A DNA stretch of 64,000 nt from Juglans regia (lineage: Eukaryota > Streptophyta > Magnoliopsida > Fagales > Juglandaceae): the NCBI RefSeq assembly GCF_001411555.2, contig NC_049905.1, forward strand, positions 20,822,097-20,886,096, written 5' to 3'. Positions 1-11,180 of the stretch are shown in pieces. Made by a program: the position numbers and the translations under genes. Each line of letters starts with the position of its first letter. Positions within the stretch are counted from its first letter, which is position 1. Under the pieces are notes generated by a model, which did no database searches, had not been told where the DNA came from, and was given only the letters and a program-made list of their open reading frames with translations.

Positions 1-1495
1 AAAAGTCATATCCTTTTAAAGTTGCATAATTCAGTGTAAACTATTTTTGGCGTCTATTAGCCAAATTTTTCATTGGATTTGTATTTGCATAATCCCATGA
101 GGATGCTCTAATAATTTAAGATTATGCGAATAGTTAAATTATTTAATTATTTATATTATATTCTTAATTGTCAATTTTTACAATAGAGGGAATTTACTTT
201 TCCACATGAACTTGAAATAAAGACTAAGCAATTGTGAAATGATCCCAAAAAGGAAAAAGAAACACCAAAAAACTATGTTAAGTGGGGTAAAACTCAGTTG
301 GTTTTTGGTGGATGGACAAAGAGTTCAACTATTTGGATCTTTGAATGCACTCAGATCATCTAAGTCGGGCTCTGATTTAGACCTACTCGAGCATCCAAAC
401 ATGCCAAAGTGCATCAACTAAACATAGCTCTGTCTAGGTTTATACTGTTCCATGATGGAACAAGTAGCTGAATTTATCACTCTCTCTCTCTCTCTCGATT
501 CCACACAATATTTCATTCTTCTTCCCCAAACCTTTGTGACGACATGTAGGTGAGTTTTTTTTTTTAATTTTTCTCTTGAACAAAAGTTTTTGTACTACGT
601 ATTAAAAAATATTTACACAAATAATGGAATAAAATGTGGGCATGATACTGTAATTTTTTTTTATTGATAATTATTTTATTTTTTATAAATTTCAAATAAG
701 AAAAATTTGCATACAAAAAGTAGTGGAAAATTATTTTTTACATGCATTGAGGGAACTTATGTTATTTATTAGTAAAATATTTAATAAATTAATTATTCAA
801 TCATTACAACAACTTCCCAATTATTGGTGAGACTAATATCTTTTTCAATTTCTCATAAATAAATCTAAACTCATCTTAACATCCAAACACATTTAAACTC
901 ATCTTAGGTGGGCCTCACAAAACTCACTTCACCATCTGATCAATTCACTACTATTCATATAGAATTTAACTCATCTCAACTTAGTTCAATATCCAAACAC
1001 AACTTAAGTGAAACATGTAGGTGGTTGCTATCAGCATGCATTAAGGTAGATCTTATGTTTATAACCAAACTAGGAAAAAGGAGTAGGAAAGAGAAAAAAG
1101 AAAAGAAAAATAGGTATTTTACAAGGGGTAGTAAAATAGAAAAGGCTGATGAGAGAGATGGAGAAGAATAGTGTGGGAAAGCTACACCATTCAATTTGAA
1201 TTCAAGACTTCTACTTTAATATTACGTAAAATTACCACTTCGCCTAACAATAACGTAATAACACAAGTCATGACGATTCGGTTTAAATTAATAAGAGGTA
1301 AATTTAATTATTTAGATTAGATTCCTAATAATAATGCGTAATAACCATTAACATAATTTGTCAGTATTTTCTCAAAGGAGAAAAACTCAAGTTTTAGTCA
1401 CTTTCTTAAATATCATGATCCTGCTTTATTGTTCATGAAATCTTAACTTATAATTTGCCCGGCCATGATCTTGTACCATGTTGAAATGATACCAG
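1..1495. other. AT-rich spacer, no supported gene
   Basis: AT-rich spacer. It holds a short CT run near 481-497. At about 840-1010 is a degenerate MITE-like stretch rich in the phrases 'aactcatctca' and 'atccaaacac', which also occur in the Tourist-like MITEs elsewhere in the window. Short reading frames here look like chance or repeat-derived frames. Earlier exons of the 1496-2418 gene may lie here or before the window, but I could not place any. Confidence 0.5.
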
Positions 1496-2418
1496 GATGC
1501 AATGCTGGAAGAGTTCCGAGCTGAGGGTACATTTGAGGGGAAGGAAATAATTCCAGATGGAGGCCGTTCCTTAAAGTCACTACTTGTAAGATAAAGCAAA
1601 AGAAAAATTATACTCTTCCACATATGCCACAACAATTAATTTGATTTTTCTTTTTGTGACGGTTTTAAATTTATGACAAAATTTTTTAAAAAATCGATAC
1701 TAAAAGTGATTTTTTATGACAGTTCCTCGCAACTGTCACAAAAAACTAGAGTTCCAACTATACTTTTTGCGATACGTTTTTCTGTTGCCAAAAAATTTAG
1801 TTTGTTTTTTTTTTAAGAGAGAATTGTAAAATATGTTCAAACTTATTTCTATTTACATCCGAACAAACTTTTACTTGTCTTAAAGAAGAACGTCTAAATG
1901 CATTTTGCATAATAAATATTATTGATAACGTTTGAACATTACTCTAGAATGTTCGAATGTTCGTGCATTACTTTGTATTTGAATTTAGAACGTATAAATG
2001 GATTTTTACTATAAAAAAACTGCTTATTTGTGAAAATAACTATTTACTGTCAAAATTAATCTATTCTCGTCGTAAATGTTTATAGGGAATTTGCTGAATA
2101 AAAATAATTCAAAAATTCATTATTTTGCTTATTTTTTTCCCGGCTAATCTATAATTCTGTGTCTTTTTCTTTTGTGGATGTATGTTAATAATATATATAA
2201 TACAGGTCTTCATTACTTGTTTGTGTATGTGTTGTGTGGGGATCTACAAATTCTGTCAAGCATTTTCCCTATTATCCACATGGAAAGGAAATGCCATTAT
2301 AGCTGGTGGATTGGCCATGGTGGTTCTCATTGGCAATATCTTCATTGCATACACAAAGCTGCCAAAAAGAGCTCTCATTGCTGCTGCTGCTGCTGCTGCT
2401 AAAGCAAATATTAATTAA
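1496..2418 (+). CDS. Last two exons of an unidentified small membrane protein gene
   Basis: Two phase-compatible exons are visible. Exon 1496-1585 is 30 codons, preceded by 'accag' and followed by 'gtaaga'. It is acidic and reads like real protein (starts DAMLEEFRAEG, ends RSLKSLL). Exon 2206-2418 follows 'atacag' and gives 70 residues before a TAA. It contains a Cys-rich hydrophobic stretch (VFITCLCMCCVG), a second hydrophobic segment (AIIAGGLAMVVLIGNIFIAY), a basic KLPKR, and an alanine run coded by a GCT microsatellite (about 2388-2402). That is two likely membrane spans at a C-terminus. I do not recognise the family, and no start or upstream exon was found, so this may be a gene end or a fragment. 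The 620-base intron carries transposon-like sequence. Confidence 0.45.
1640..2110. mobile_element. MITE-like relics in the intron
   Basis: The intron between the two upstream exons contains a foldback-looking segment around 1660-1790 ('tgacggtt' on one side, 'aactgtca' on the other). A stretch near 2015-2085 resembles the interior of the CACTA-type MITEs at 46000 and 58013 ('aaactgcttattt', 'tcgtcgtaaatgttta'). Boundaries are not clear. Confidence 0.35.
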
Positions 2419-2509
2419 TTAATTGAACTAAGAATAATAATCTTTGCTATATAATACCACACCACATGCACGCATGCCCGTAAACCATATGATGATGATG
2501 ATGATGATG

Positions 2510-2544
<35 letters not shown>

Positions 2545-2652
2545 TGGGGGCATGCATGCATGCTACATGATCTAGTGTATACTATTTCCCTGCATCTTGT
2601 TGAAATAATATGGATTTCCTTAATTTATGCATGCTTTGAACAATTAATTATG

Positions 2653-2683
<31 letters not shown>

Positions 2684-3000
2684 CACAATATCCTACGTTA
2701 AATTAATGATAAATAGGATACATAAAATAGTTTTAAGCTGGAGCGATCAAAGAAACCCGTGAGGTTCAGTTAATGATCATGGTTTTGTAATTATATCCGA
2801 AGTATGGAGTGAGAAGAAGGCTAGCCAGCTAGCCAAAACATAACCCAGAAAACCCAAAATCATCAAATCACAGATCGAATTGATTTTTTTGTTAATTTGC
2901 TTAGACAACCTGATCGTGATAGAGGAGACGAATTTGGATATAAACCTTCTGTTTTCTTTTTTGTTCTGAAGGAATGAGTTTTATTAATTTAACAACCAGT
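2419..3000. repeat. Spacer with TA microsatellites
   Basis: No gene seen. It contains GAT repeats (about 2491-2508), (TA)n tracts at about 2511-2541 and 2657-2682, and the palindromic phrase 'gctagccagctagcc' near 2820. Confidence 0.6.
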
Positions 3001-3008
3001 ACCGGAAG

Positions 3009-3227
3009 CTAGGTAATTAGAGATCGAGAAACATGATGATGTGTTTTTGGGATTTTGGAAGAAAACCTTGAGAAAACACGACCGCAATCGCAAGAATGAC
3101 CTCTGGTGCCACAGGTTTGGGGGTGAGCTTTGTAATCTGATTGAACTGCATAACCTTTGCAGCATTTCTCGCATAGCAATTGCTTGTGAAAGTCCATACC
3201 CACGTTGAACATCAAGGCCAACCCCAA
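3009..3227 (-). pseudogene. IDD-type (INDETERMINATE-DOMAIN) C2H2 zinc-finger fragment, decayed
   Basis: On the minus strand a 72-codon frame contains CEKCCKGYAVQSDYKAH followed by TCGTRGHSCDCGRVFSR. In plant INDETERMINATE-DOMAIN transcription factors the third and fourth fingers read closely like this (CxKCxKxYAVQSDWKAH, then KTCGTREYxCDCGTLFSRRDSF). Zinc ligands C19, C22, H35 and C39 of the third finger and C46 and C48 of the last finger are visible. The usual RRDSFITHRAFC tail is replaced by unrelated sequence. Upstream, where the first two fingers should be, the frame dissolves and stops appear. I read this as a relic, not a working factor. It is short, so the assignment rests on about 40 residues. 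Confidence 0.6.
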
Positions 3228-3229
3228 CG

Positions 3230-5418
3230 ACGATGCCTGAAACCAATTTCGGTTTCATAAGATTCCTCATTTCCTTCCCGCTGCAAACGACCTCAAGCTG
3301 CGACAATGGGAGACACTGTCTAAATTGAATTCCTGCAATTTTCCGTACTCTACAACCCGCGTGGTGGTACCTCAGCCTACGGCTCCTGCAAACAAGACCT
3401 CACGCTGCACCTCTACAGCCATTTCCGAATCTCTGACCTAAACCATAATAGCATCAATCCAAGGGCATCCTGTCCTAGCATCGCTCCAAGCCGTAGCAGT
3501 TCATCGTCGTCATTCCAAGGTATCTGACGACGCGAGATAGAGAGGGTGAGAAGAGAGAGAGATCGGGGAAGAGAAGAGACTAGAGAGGGTAAGTAGAGAG
3601 ACAAAGGTGAGAAGAGAGAGACAACGGTGGGGGTGAGGACCGAGATGAGAGAGCATGCTGAAGGGTGAAAAAAAAAAACTGGGTACCGGTTGTAAATCCG
3701 GATTCCCCATTTAAAACTACACTTTGCAACTCGGGTTCTAGCCCGGATTTGTTTCGGGCCGATATTTTTTTCCAATCCGGATGAACAGTCTCAGTGTTGA
3801 ATATATTTTATTTAATTGAAAAATGTCAATTTAATGTATATCCCAAATATTTTTTCATCCTCTTTTTTTTTTTTTTTTTTTTTTAAACTAAAGGCAAAAT
3901 TGTGGCAATCTCTCCAAATTTGATATGCGGTATGTTAGAAAAAATTTATTTATAAACCTTATTTTTTACACATTATGTTAAAAAATGAATGACATCTTTT
4001 TTTTTTTTTTAAATTATAATAAGTTCCACTATAAGTAGTGTATTAACACACTAGTTTATGTATAGCAAAACTTGATACGTTAATTTCATGTCTACAAGTT
4101 TATTGAAAAATATAAATAATTATAGATATTAAAAAATTATTTTAAACGATAAAAGATCAAGAAAAATATTTAAAGATAATATAAATATTATTAAACAGAA
4201 AAGAATTTAAGAACAAAAGTCCTGTAAGCTAATTCAACAAATACAAAATTTTTAAATATTTTTTAACAGTTATTTTATAAGTTTAATTTTTTTTTTGTAA
4301 CTTTTATTTCAAGAAAATAACTTGTAAATGGTTTTGTTGAATTAATTAATAAAATTCTATTGTCTTTGTACTGTTTTTATTTTTCCTGGCTTTTTGAGAA
4401 TTTGTTGAATTCGTTTACATTTTTCTTTGTTTTTAAATTTTGCAGTTTATTAATATTTTTATTTTCCTATATATTTTTCTTCGTGTTTATCCAACTTAAA
4501 ACTTTTTTTTTTTGTATTTTTAGAATTATTTTATATTTTGATTAAAATGACCGACATGACATTTATGTGTCATATTATAGAATTATTTTATATTTTTGAA
4601 TAAAAAAAAAACATAAATGGGTGATGTTGGTGTGCGGCTCACCTTTGACTGTTGGCGTGTTGTAAATGATATATTTTCATTTTTTGTTTTCCTTTTTACT
4701 TTTTTAAATATTTTTAAAAATATAAAATATACCAATATATTAACATTCAATTTCTTAATTATTAAATAAAAAAATTTAAATATATAAACTGTCAAAATAA
4801 AGAACAAACTCATGACAAACACCATCATTTTCCAACCTAAATATGAAATTTATGTGTCTTATTTTGAATAAAATGACTGATGCGTCCTATTTTGACATTT
4901 ATGTATCATATTTGGAATAAAATGACAGACATGACATTTATGTGTCATACTTTTAGAATTATTTTATATTTTAAATAAGATGGGGATCTCAAATATAAAA
5001 ACGCACTATTTAAAATAAATAATTTGTTAAGGAAAGCAAATTTTATTAACAAAATTAAAAATTTGTTATTTGCAAACATGTCTTTTTTTTTTTTTTCAAC
5101 AAAAGAAATTCATCTAAGTAATAGTCAATGGATGGATAAAATGATATCACAAAACTCTAGGGGTGTTAACCGCACTATACCGTAGCACCCTCCCCGCCCC
5201 CCGATGGGCCCCCATCCTGCATGCTGGGGGGCGGGCTGAACTCCCAATCATCCCTGCCTCCCACCCACTTCAATAATGAACTATAGTTTATTAGGTCCAA
5301 AAATTATTCTAAGGTCTAAAAGTGATTAAAAACATATTTTTGGATTAAAATTGTAAATTGTAAATTTATAAATATGACTATAATTTAAAAATTATGTAAT
5401 TTTTAAATTTCCTAGTGC
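3230..5418. repeat. AT-rich spacer with direct repeats and a GC-rich island
   Basis: No gene seen. At 3530-3660 is a GA/CT-rich purine tract. Near-identical blocks at about 4543-4600 and 4917-4980 share 'gacatgacatttatgtgtcat' and the following 'agaattattttatattt', with a third weaker copy at about 4868; the spacing suggests a degraded element with direct repeats. At about 5159-5270 a GC-rich block ('gccccccgatgggcccccat') stands out from its AT-rich surroundings and is probably a transposon end. Confidence 0.5.
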
Positions 5419-5546
5419 ATATTTTATGTAAGTTATAGTGTAGTAGGGTTACACTTTTATAGATTATCTTCACAATATAAGTCTCACACTTAAGCGATGT
5501 GAGACTCTTGTATTGCCTTGTCAATCTATAAAAGGGTCACCCTACT
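5419..5546. mobile_element. Left part of a foldback/MITE element split by the hAT insertion
   Basis: The left arm 5419-5465 (ends 'acttttatagatt') is mirrored by 5523-5546 ('aatctataaaaggg...accctact'). The rest of the right arm is found on the far side of the hAT element at about 14571-14600 ('attacactacaacttatac', 'aaaatat'), which pairs with 5419-5445. Rejoined, this makes a small element with arms of about 47 bases and a loop of about 57 bases. It shows where the hAT landed: inside the right arm. Confidence 0.7.
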
Positions 5547-5797
5547 CAGGGGCGGAACTAGGATTTGGTGTGGGGGGGCGATTGAAAAAGTATGTGGTAT
5601 GTGTGAGTATAAGTAATATATGTTTTTTGCACGTGATTATATTATAAACAATAATAATATGTCATAAAATTGTATAAAAAAATACATATCCATAAATCAT
5701 CTTATAAGATAATTTTTCTTAGGATTTGCATAGTTTGCTAGAGACCATTACAAAAAGAAAAGAAAATGAAATATCAACTTAGGATTTCTCCTTCAAA

Positions 5798-8163
5798 TTA
5801 AGCTCGACGACAATCTTTCATAGAATAAAATTCATCTATTATCATCTCTGAAGTGAAATTCTTGACAATTTCTTTCTCAATATAAACTAACAAATGATCT
5901 GCAAGAAACTCATCTTCCATTCGAGTACGCAATCTAGTTTTTATAAGTTTCATGGCAGAAAATGCTCGCTCAGTAGTAGCAGTAGAAACTGGAAGAGTTA
6001 ATACTAAACGAATTAACATGTCGATCAAATAATAAATTTTTGACTTTTCTGAAATTGCCAGTCCTCTGCATAGCTCAGATAATGTAGACATATTTTGAAA
6101 ATCTAGATGCGTCAACACATCAAGCTCATAATGCTGCAATTGAATTCTCAAAATGAATCTTTCTTGCTCAGTAAAATCCTGTGGATAAAACTTCTCAACC
6201 AATTTACATATATCATCAATTTTAAATGATTTATATGCACATTTAGGGTTTAAAGCAGCACTAAGAATGAGAAGTTCCATTGCATGGTTGTTAAATTTAT
6301 TATTCAATTCTTGCAACTGGAAGTCTATTGTAGCAGTAAATATATCAATCCTAAAATGATACTCCATTGTTGTCAATGACTTGTCAACTTGACGACGAGA
6401 TTTGCCTCGAGCTCTAGGCTTTTGAATGAGTAAGCAAAGACTCCCACCCATCATCTCTCAGCTTTTGAATGAGTACTTTTGTGGTTGAAACTAGGCTCAT
6501 GGCATTCACAATATCTTGAGAATTTTGTTGCAAAGATTGGCAAAGTGCATTAGTGATTCCCATGATTTTTTTCATCATATGTAATATCAGAATAAATTCA
6601 AAAGATGTTAATACCATGTAAGCCGCTTCAGCATCACCACGTTGAGAATAATTTGATCCCGCATTTGAGATAGTATTGATAACTGAGCAAGTAGCACTGA
6701 ACATCCTCATCAAGCTACAAATAGATTGAAAATGAGATCTCCATCTAGTATCTCCAGCTCGTTGTAGCGTACCAATTTGATTTGCCCCTTTTCCAGTCTC
6801 AATCTCATTGGAAGCGATCAAATTTTCAATTTCAGCAGCTTGAACAGATTGTAATTCATCATTACATTTAGAAGAACCAACAACATTATTGATAATGGAT
6901 GTCAAATGGATAAAGAACTGATGAACATGTTTGGCTTCTCTAGAGGCTGCAACTAAAGCTAATTGTAATTTATGAGCCCAACAATGCATATAATATGCAT
7001 ATGGACAATCTTTAAGAAATAAAGCTTGTAATCCATTCTATTCACCACGCATATTACTTCCTTCATCATATCCCTGACCTCGAATATTCTCAATTTGAAG
7101 GTCGTAACGAGAAAGAAGAACACATATCTCATTTTTAAGAATTAGAGCCATAATATCTTTGACATGCACAATATGAAAAAATCGTTCTCTAATAAAACCA
7201 TCTTTATCAACAAACCTCAAAATAATAGCCATTTGTTCTTTTTTAGACTCATCCCGAGCTTCGTCAACAAGAATACAAAATTTGGCATCCCTGATTTCTT
7301 CCCAAATCACATTTCGCACTTTATTTGCAAATATATGCAAAATTGCTTTTTGAATTTTGGGTGATGTATATTTGGCATTCTGTGGAGCATTTTCCATGAC
7401 AAATCCATTAACTTGATCATTATAACTTGCTAGAAGTTTTATCAGTTCAATGAAGTTACCTTGATTTTTTGAGTCAAAGATTTCATTATGACCTCTAAAG
7501 GCACAAGTTTGGAACGTAAGCCATCGAACACTATCTATCGAAATTTTGAGCCGCAGCCGATTATTCTCCATCTTTTGTGATACTTGTTTTTCAACTAACT
7601 TGTCAATATGTCTTGACTGATTCATTAGATCCTCACAACATTTTACAGCATTTTTATATGGTGAATTTGGATCTCTCCCCACATGTCCTATTAAAGGACA
7701 ATTCATTTTATCATTCACTTTTTTCCAATTGTCAAAACCTTTATTGGTAAATGCATCTGATCCTGGACGGCCCGTTGATTTCTTAGCAAAAACATAGCAT
7801 GAAAGACAAAATATAGCATTCTTCGATGGTGAGTACTCCAACCAATTTGAATATCTTTGAAACCAAGAAAATTGAAATCGGCGACGTTGATTGTCTATTC
7901 CTGAAAATGGATATTCTGAAAGTTTAGATTGATATGGACCAACTTTAAGATAGGCACGTCGGATCTCATCTTATAGATTAGTAGGAAATTCCCATATTTG
8001 TGGACGTAATCCTAGATTACGTTCCAAAGAGGTAGCATCCATCTCTTCAGGTTGGATTCTTGAAATTTTAAAGGGACGCTCATCAGTGATAGAAGCATCA
8101 CGTTCCGTTGTTACTGAGCTCTCTAAATGTATCTTACTCTCCGAATTGTCCTCATCTTTCTTT
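5798..8163 (-). pseudogene. hAT-family transposase (TTF-type zinc finger / hAT dimerisation), inactivated
   Basis: The minus-strand reading begins near 8163 and runs in three pieces. An N-terminal TTF-like zinc-finger region (RRRFQFSWFQRYSNW, then CLSCYVFAKK) leads into the transposase core (FCILVDEARDES, RGQGYDEGSNMRG, MHCWAHKLQLALV). The C-terminal hAT dimerisation segment has LPVSTATTERAFSAMK and DHLLVYIEKEI. Lesions seen directly are a TAA at 7971-7973 in the N-terminal part, a TAG at 7038-7040 just after RGE, and a frameshift with loss of an expected segment near 6415-6475, where 'gcttttgaatgagta' is present twice. It could not make a full protein as it stands. It belongs to the ZMYM1-like plant hAT transposases. 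Confidence 0.85.
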
Positions 8164-8620
8164 TAAAAAAAAAAAATCAATTATTCTTGGTTTGTTCATA
8201 TTTTTCTATACTTTAAGAAAAATTTATAGATCAAGAGTAAACCTGAGAAGTACCTAATAAGTAATGATATAAAGCTGTTAGATTTTTTTATATAGTTTAT
8301 ATCCTCCTAATACTTAAAAGCATGAATAAGATCTACAGTAGTGAATAGTTGTTAATAATCATCTCCGTCCAGCGATATGTCCAAACCACCCTTTTAGCCG
8401 GGATATGTCCAAACCACCCTTTTACGCTTATAGAAAGAGGACTGATACAACAACCAGTAGTTCACAGTTCATTTACAACTTCATCATAAAATAATATTAT
8501 TTTGAGATTCAAATCCAACAAATTAAAAAACAAAAGTAAAAAAGAAGAATTTTGAAAACCAATATTTTATTAGATAGCTGTCAAGTAATTGCGAAATAGT
8601 AGTTAGTTTATAATTTCTCA

Positions 8621-8660
<40 letters not shown>

Positions 8661-8984
8661 TAGTAGTTGGGCAATGTGCGAGGCACATTTGTCCGGTTGA
8701 AAAATAACTTATTTGTTTAAATATAAATATATTTTGGGTTAAAAAAAAACGTAATCATAAGTAAAATAAGTAGTATATAGAGAATTTTTTATGAACTCAA
8801 TTTCTGCACCTAACAAGTGAAAAGAGATGTGAAGAATTTTTGTGATAGTAATAGTACTTCACTGCATAAATCGAGGCAATCCAACCGAAGAAAAAAAAAT
8901 AAGAAGTGGTAAAATGAAGGGTTGGATTTAAATTTTAAAAATTTTAATGTACCAGCAGCAGCCTCGTCCTTCAAAAAACAACAC

Positions 8985-9340
8985 ACGTAGACATCATATC
9001 CTTAGATATGATTTGGATCGATGTATTAATAGTAGTGACATGGTTTGTGAATAGTAATATATAAAATTATTTGGATTAAGATGTTTTATTTGATTTTAGA
9101 AAATGAGAGAAAAAAAGTAAAAATAAAAATATTATAAAAGTTAAAATATTATTGGAATATAATTTTTTAATGTAGTTTTTGTTTTAAAATTTAAAAAATT
9201 TATATTTAAGAAAATTGTAATGATTAGATTAACAAATTAAAAAATATTTTATATTTAAATAATATTTTAAAAAATATATAAAAGTTTCTAAAAACCTAAG
9301 AATCTATTAATCTCTTCATCGAACTCAATAATTTTGTTTG
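8985..9340. mobile_element. Tourist-like MITE relic
   Basis: Shares 'aatataattttttaatgtag' and 'ttttaaaatttaaaaaa' with the better-preserved copy at 36576-36782. Its ends are eroded. A second faint relic lies at about 12280-12430 inside the same Helitron-like element. Confidence 0.45.
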
Positions 9341-10108
9341 GGAATAGATAGATTGTCAATTCCCTCCTGACCCAATGATGTTGTAAATTTTTTATTTTTT
9401 TAAAAATGTTTATGATGATTAAAAAAATACATGAAAAAAAGAAAAGAAAAATAAAAAAATAAAATACACATTCATGACATATTTTCAGGTTACTTTTTTA
9501 TTAGTTGTAGCAGTTCTCTTTAGTTAATTAAGAATATTATCATATTTAAATTATGTTAAAACTCTAATTATTTATATAGTTATACTTTTTTAAAAATATT
9601 TAACAAAATTTCATTATTTATTTAATGATGAAATATTAGTATTTTATAAATGGTTTGGTTATTTTGAAATTAGTGGTACTTGTGTAAAATCCTGTATGGC
9701 GTAAGATTTTCTAATTGATAAAAAAAAGCAAGTTTGCCACATCTGTCAAATTGAAGAAAAAAATAAAGTGTAATTTCAAATATTAAAATAGTCTAATGTA
9801 TAAGAATAAAATTATTATTTATTTATGTTCATCATTTATTATGAATTTTAAATTATATTAAAAATTCAAATTAATTAGATAGTTTTTTTCTCTTAAAAAT
9901 GTACAGTAAAATTTTATCATTTATTTAATGATAAAAAATTAGTATTTTATAAATTAAAGTTAATTTTTAGTGTATGATATAATAAATAGTAATAGGATAT
10001 GCGAAAAAAAAAAAGCTTCTTTATTGATCATTTAAAACTCATTTCTTACGCATGATTGCGGTATTACGTTGCACATTGGCATTCACACGGACAAAAAAAA
10101 AAAAAACT

Positions 10109-10205
10109 TTACTGTTCATCATACTGTCGATGAACAGTAATAAGATATGAAAAAAAAAAGGTTGATTTAGATTTACTGTTCACGATGAACAGTAATGAAC
10201 AGTAA
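10109..10205. repeat. Paired perfect stem-loops with the tgaacagtaa motif
   Basis: First hairpin: 12-base perfect stem, ttactgttcatc at 10109-10120 against gatgaacagtaa at 10129-10140, loop of 8. Second hairpin: 10-base stem at 10173-10182 and 10186-10195, loop cga. A further direct copy of tgaacagtaa follows at 10196-10205. No function is assigned. Confidence 0.7.
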
Positions 10206-10689
10206 CGGTTATAGTCGCTTTTTAATCAGGATTTTACTCTTCTTCGTTGAGTTAGAAACATCTTAACATTGATCTATTTTCGTAGTGCGACAGTTAAAAT
10301 ATCTGGCCTCTTCATACAAGAGATGGAATGCAACGTCTCTTGCTTTTCCACCATCTGCAGAACAACTTTCAGACTCAACTGGAGGAAGAAAAAAAAAATC
10401 CGTGCTGTTTGAGATTTCTTCTCGGCGTTGGTATGCAATTCTCTTCTGATTTCACCTCTGACTTCTGCATCTTGTTTTTCTTTTTCCGTTTCTTGCATGG
10501 TTTTTTTCTTTCTACACCTCAACAACGTAAATCTATTTCTTCTTCTTTTCCGATTTTTCCCGTGCGGTTGCTTCTTTGTTTTAGATTTATTCTTCAATCT
10601 CTGTTTTGTTTTTTCGATTTATTTTCGCATCTCTATTTTTTTTCTTCTTCATTTTTTTCTTGTTCGAAGACAAAGAGGGGGAGATAAGT

Positions 10690-11180
10690 GCCGTGAGAAA
10701 TAGGTTTCTGGGTGCAAATCGCAGTGTGCGACGGAGAGGGAAAGGGAACTTCGTGGTGGCTGGGTCCGCCAGAGGTTGTCGTAAGTGTCAACTGGTGGAG
10801 GTGCGGTGGCCTGGGTGGCTGCCTACGGCCGCGGAACTGCACACAAATGAGTCAAACCCATTTCGGTTCGATTTTTGCGGGGGAGAGGGAGGGCTGCGCG
10901 TGGGGGACTTCGATGGTGGCTGGATTGGTCGCCGGCTTGAGGGGAACTCGTTGGTGGTGGTCGTGAGGTTCGGTGGCCGCGTACGGTGGCGCAATATGAG
11001 ATAAATGGGAGAAACCCATTTCGGTTCTGTTTCAGCGGGGGAGAGCGACGGCTGCGCGTGAGGGACATTGGTGGTGCCAGGGTTGCTCGTCGACGTGAGG
11101 GGAACACGCCGGTAGTGGCGGTGATGATGGCCGGGGCTCGGCAGCACCGGGCTGCGCTGGAGGAGAACCGGTCGTGCGGA
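10690..11180. repeat. GC-rich degenerate tandem repeat, about 158-base period
   Basis: The phrase aaacccatttcggttc occurs at 10854-10869 and 11012-11027. Following each are gcgggggagag, a ggctgcgcgtg block, and an arginine/glycine-rich stretch with cttgaggggaac or cgtgaggggaac. A weaker third unit precedes them. The whole block is far more GC-rich than its surroundings. Open frames occur on both strands, but none resembles a known protein; it may be captured leader or promoter DNA. Confidence 0.6.

Noticed and set aside
3413..3775. Ser/Leu-rich minus-strand frames
   Set aside because: Generated by the GA/CT-rich tract; low complexity and no family match.
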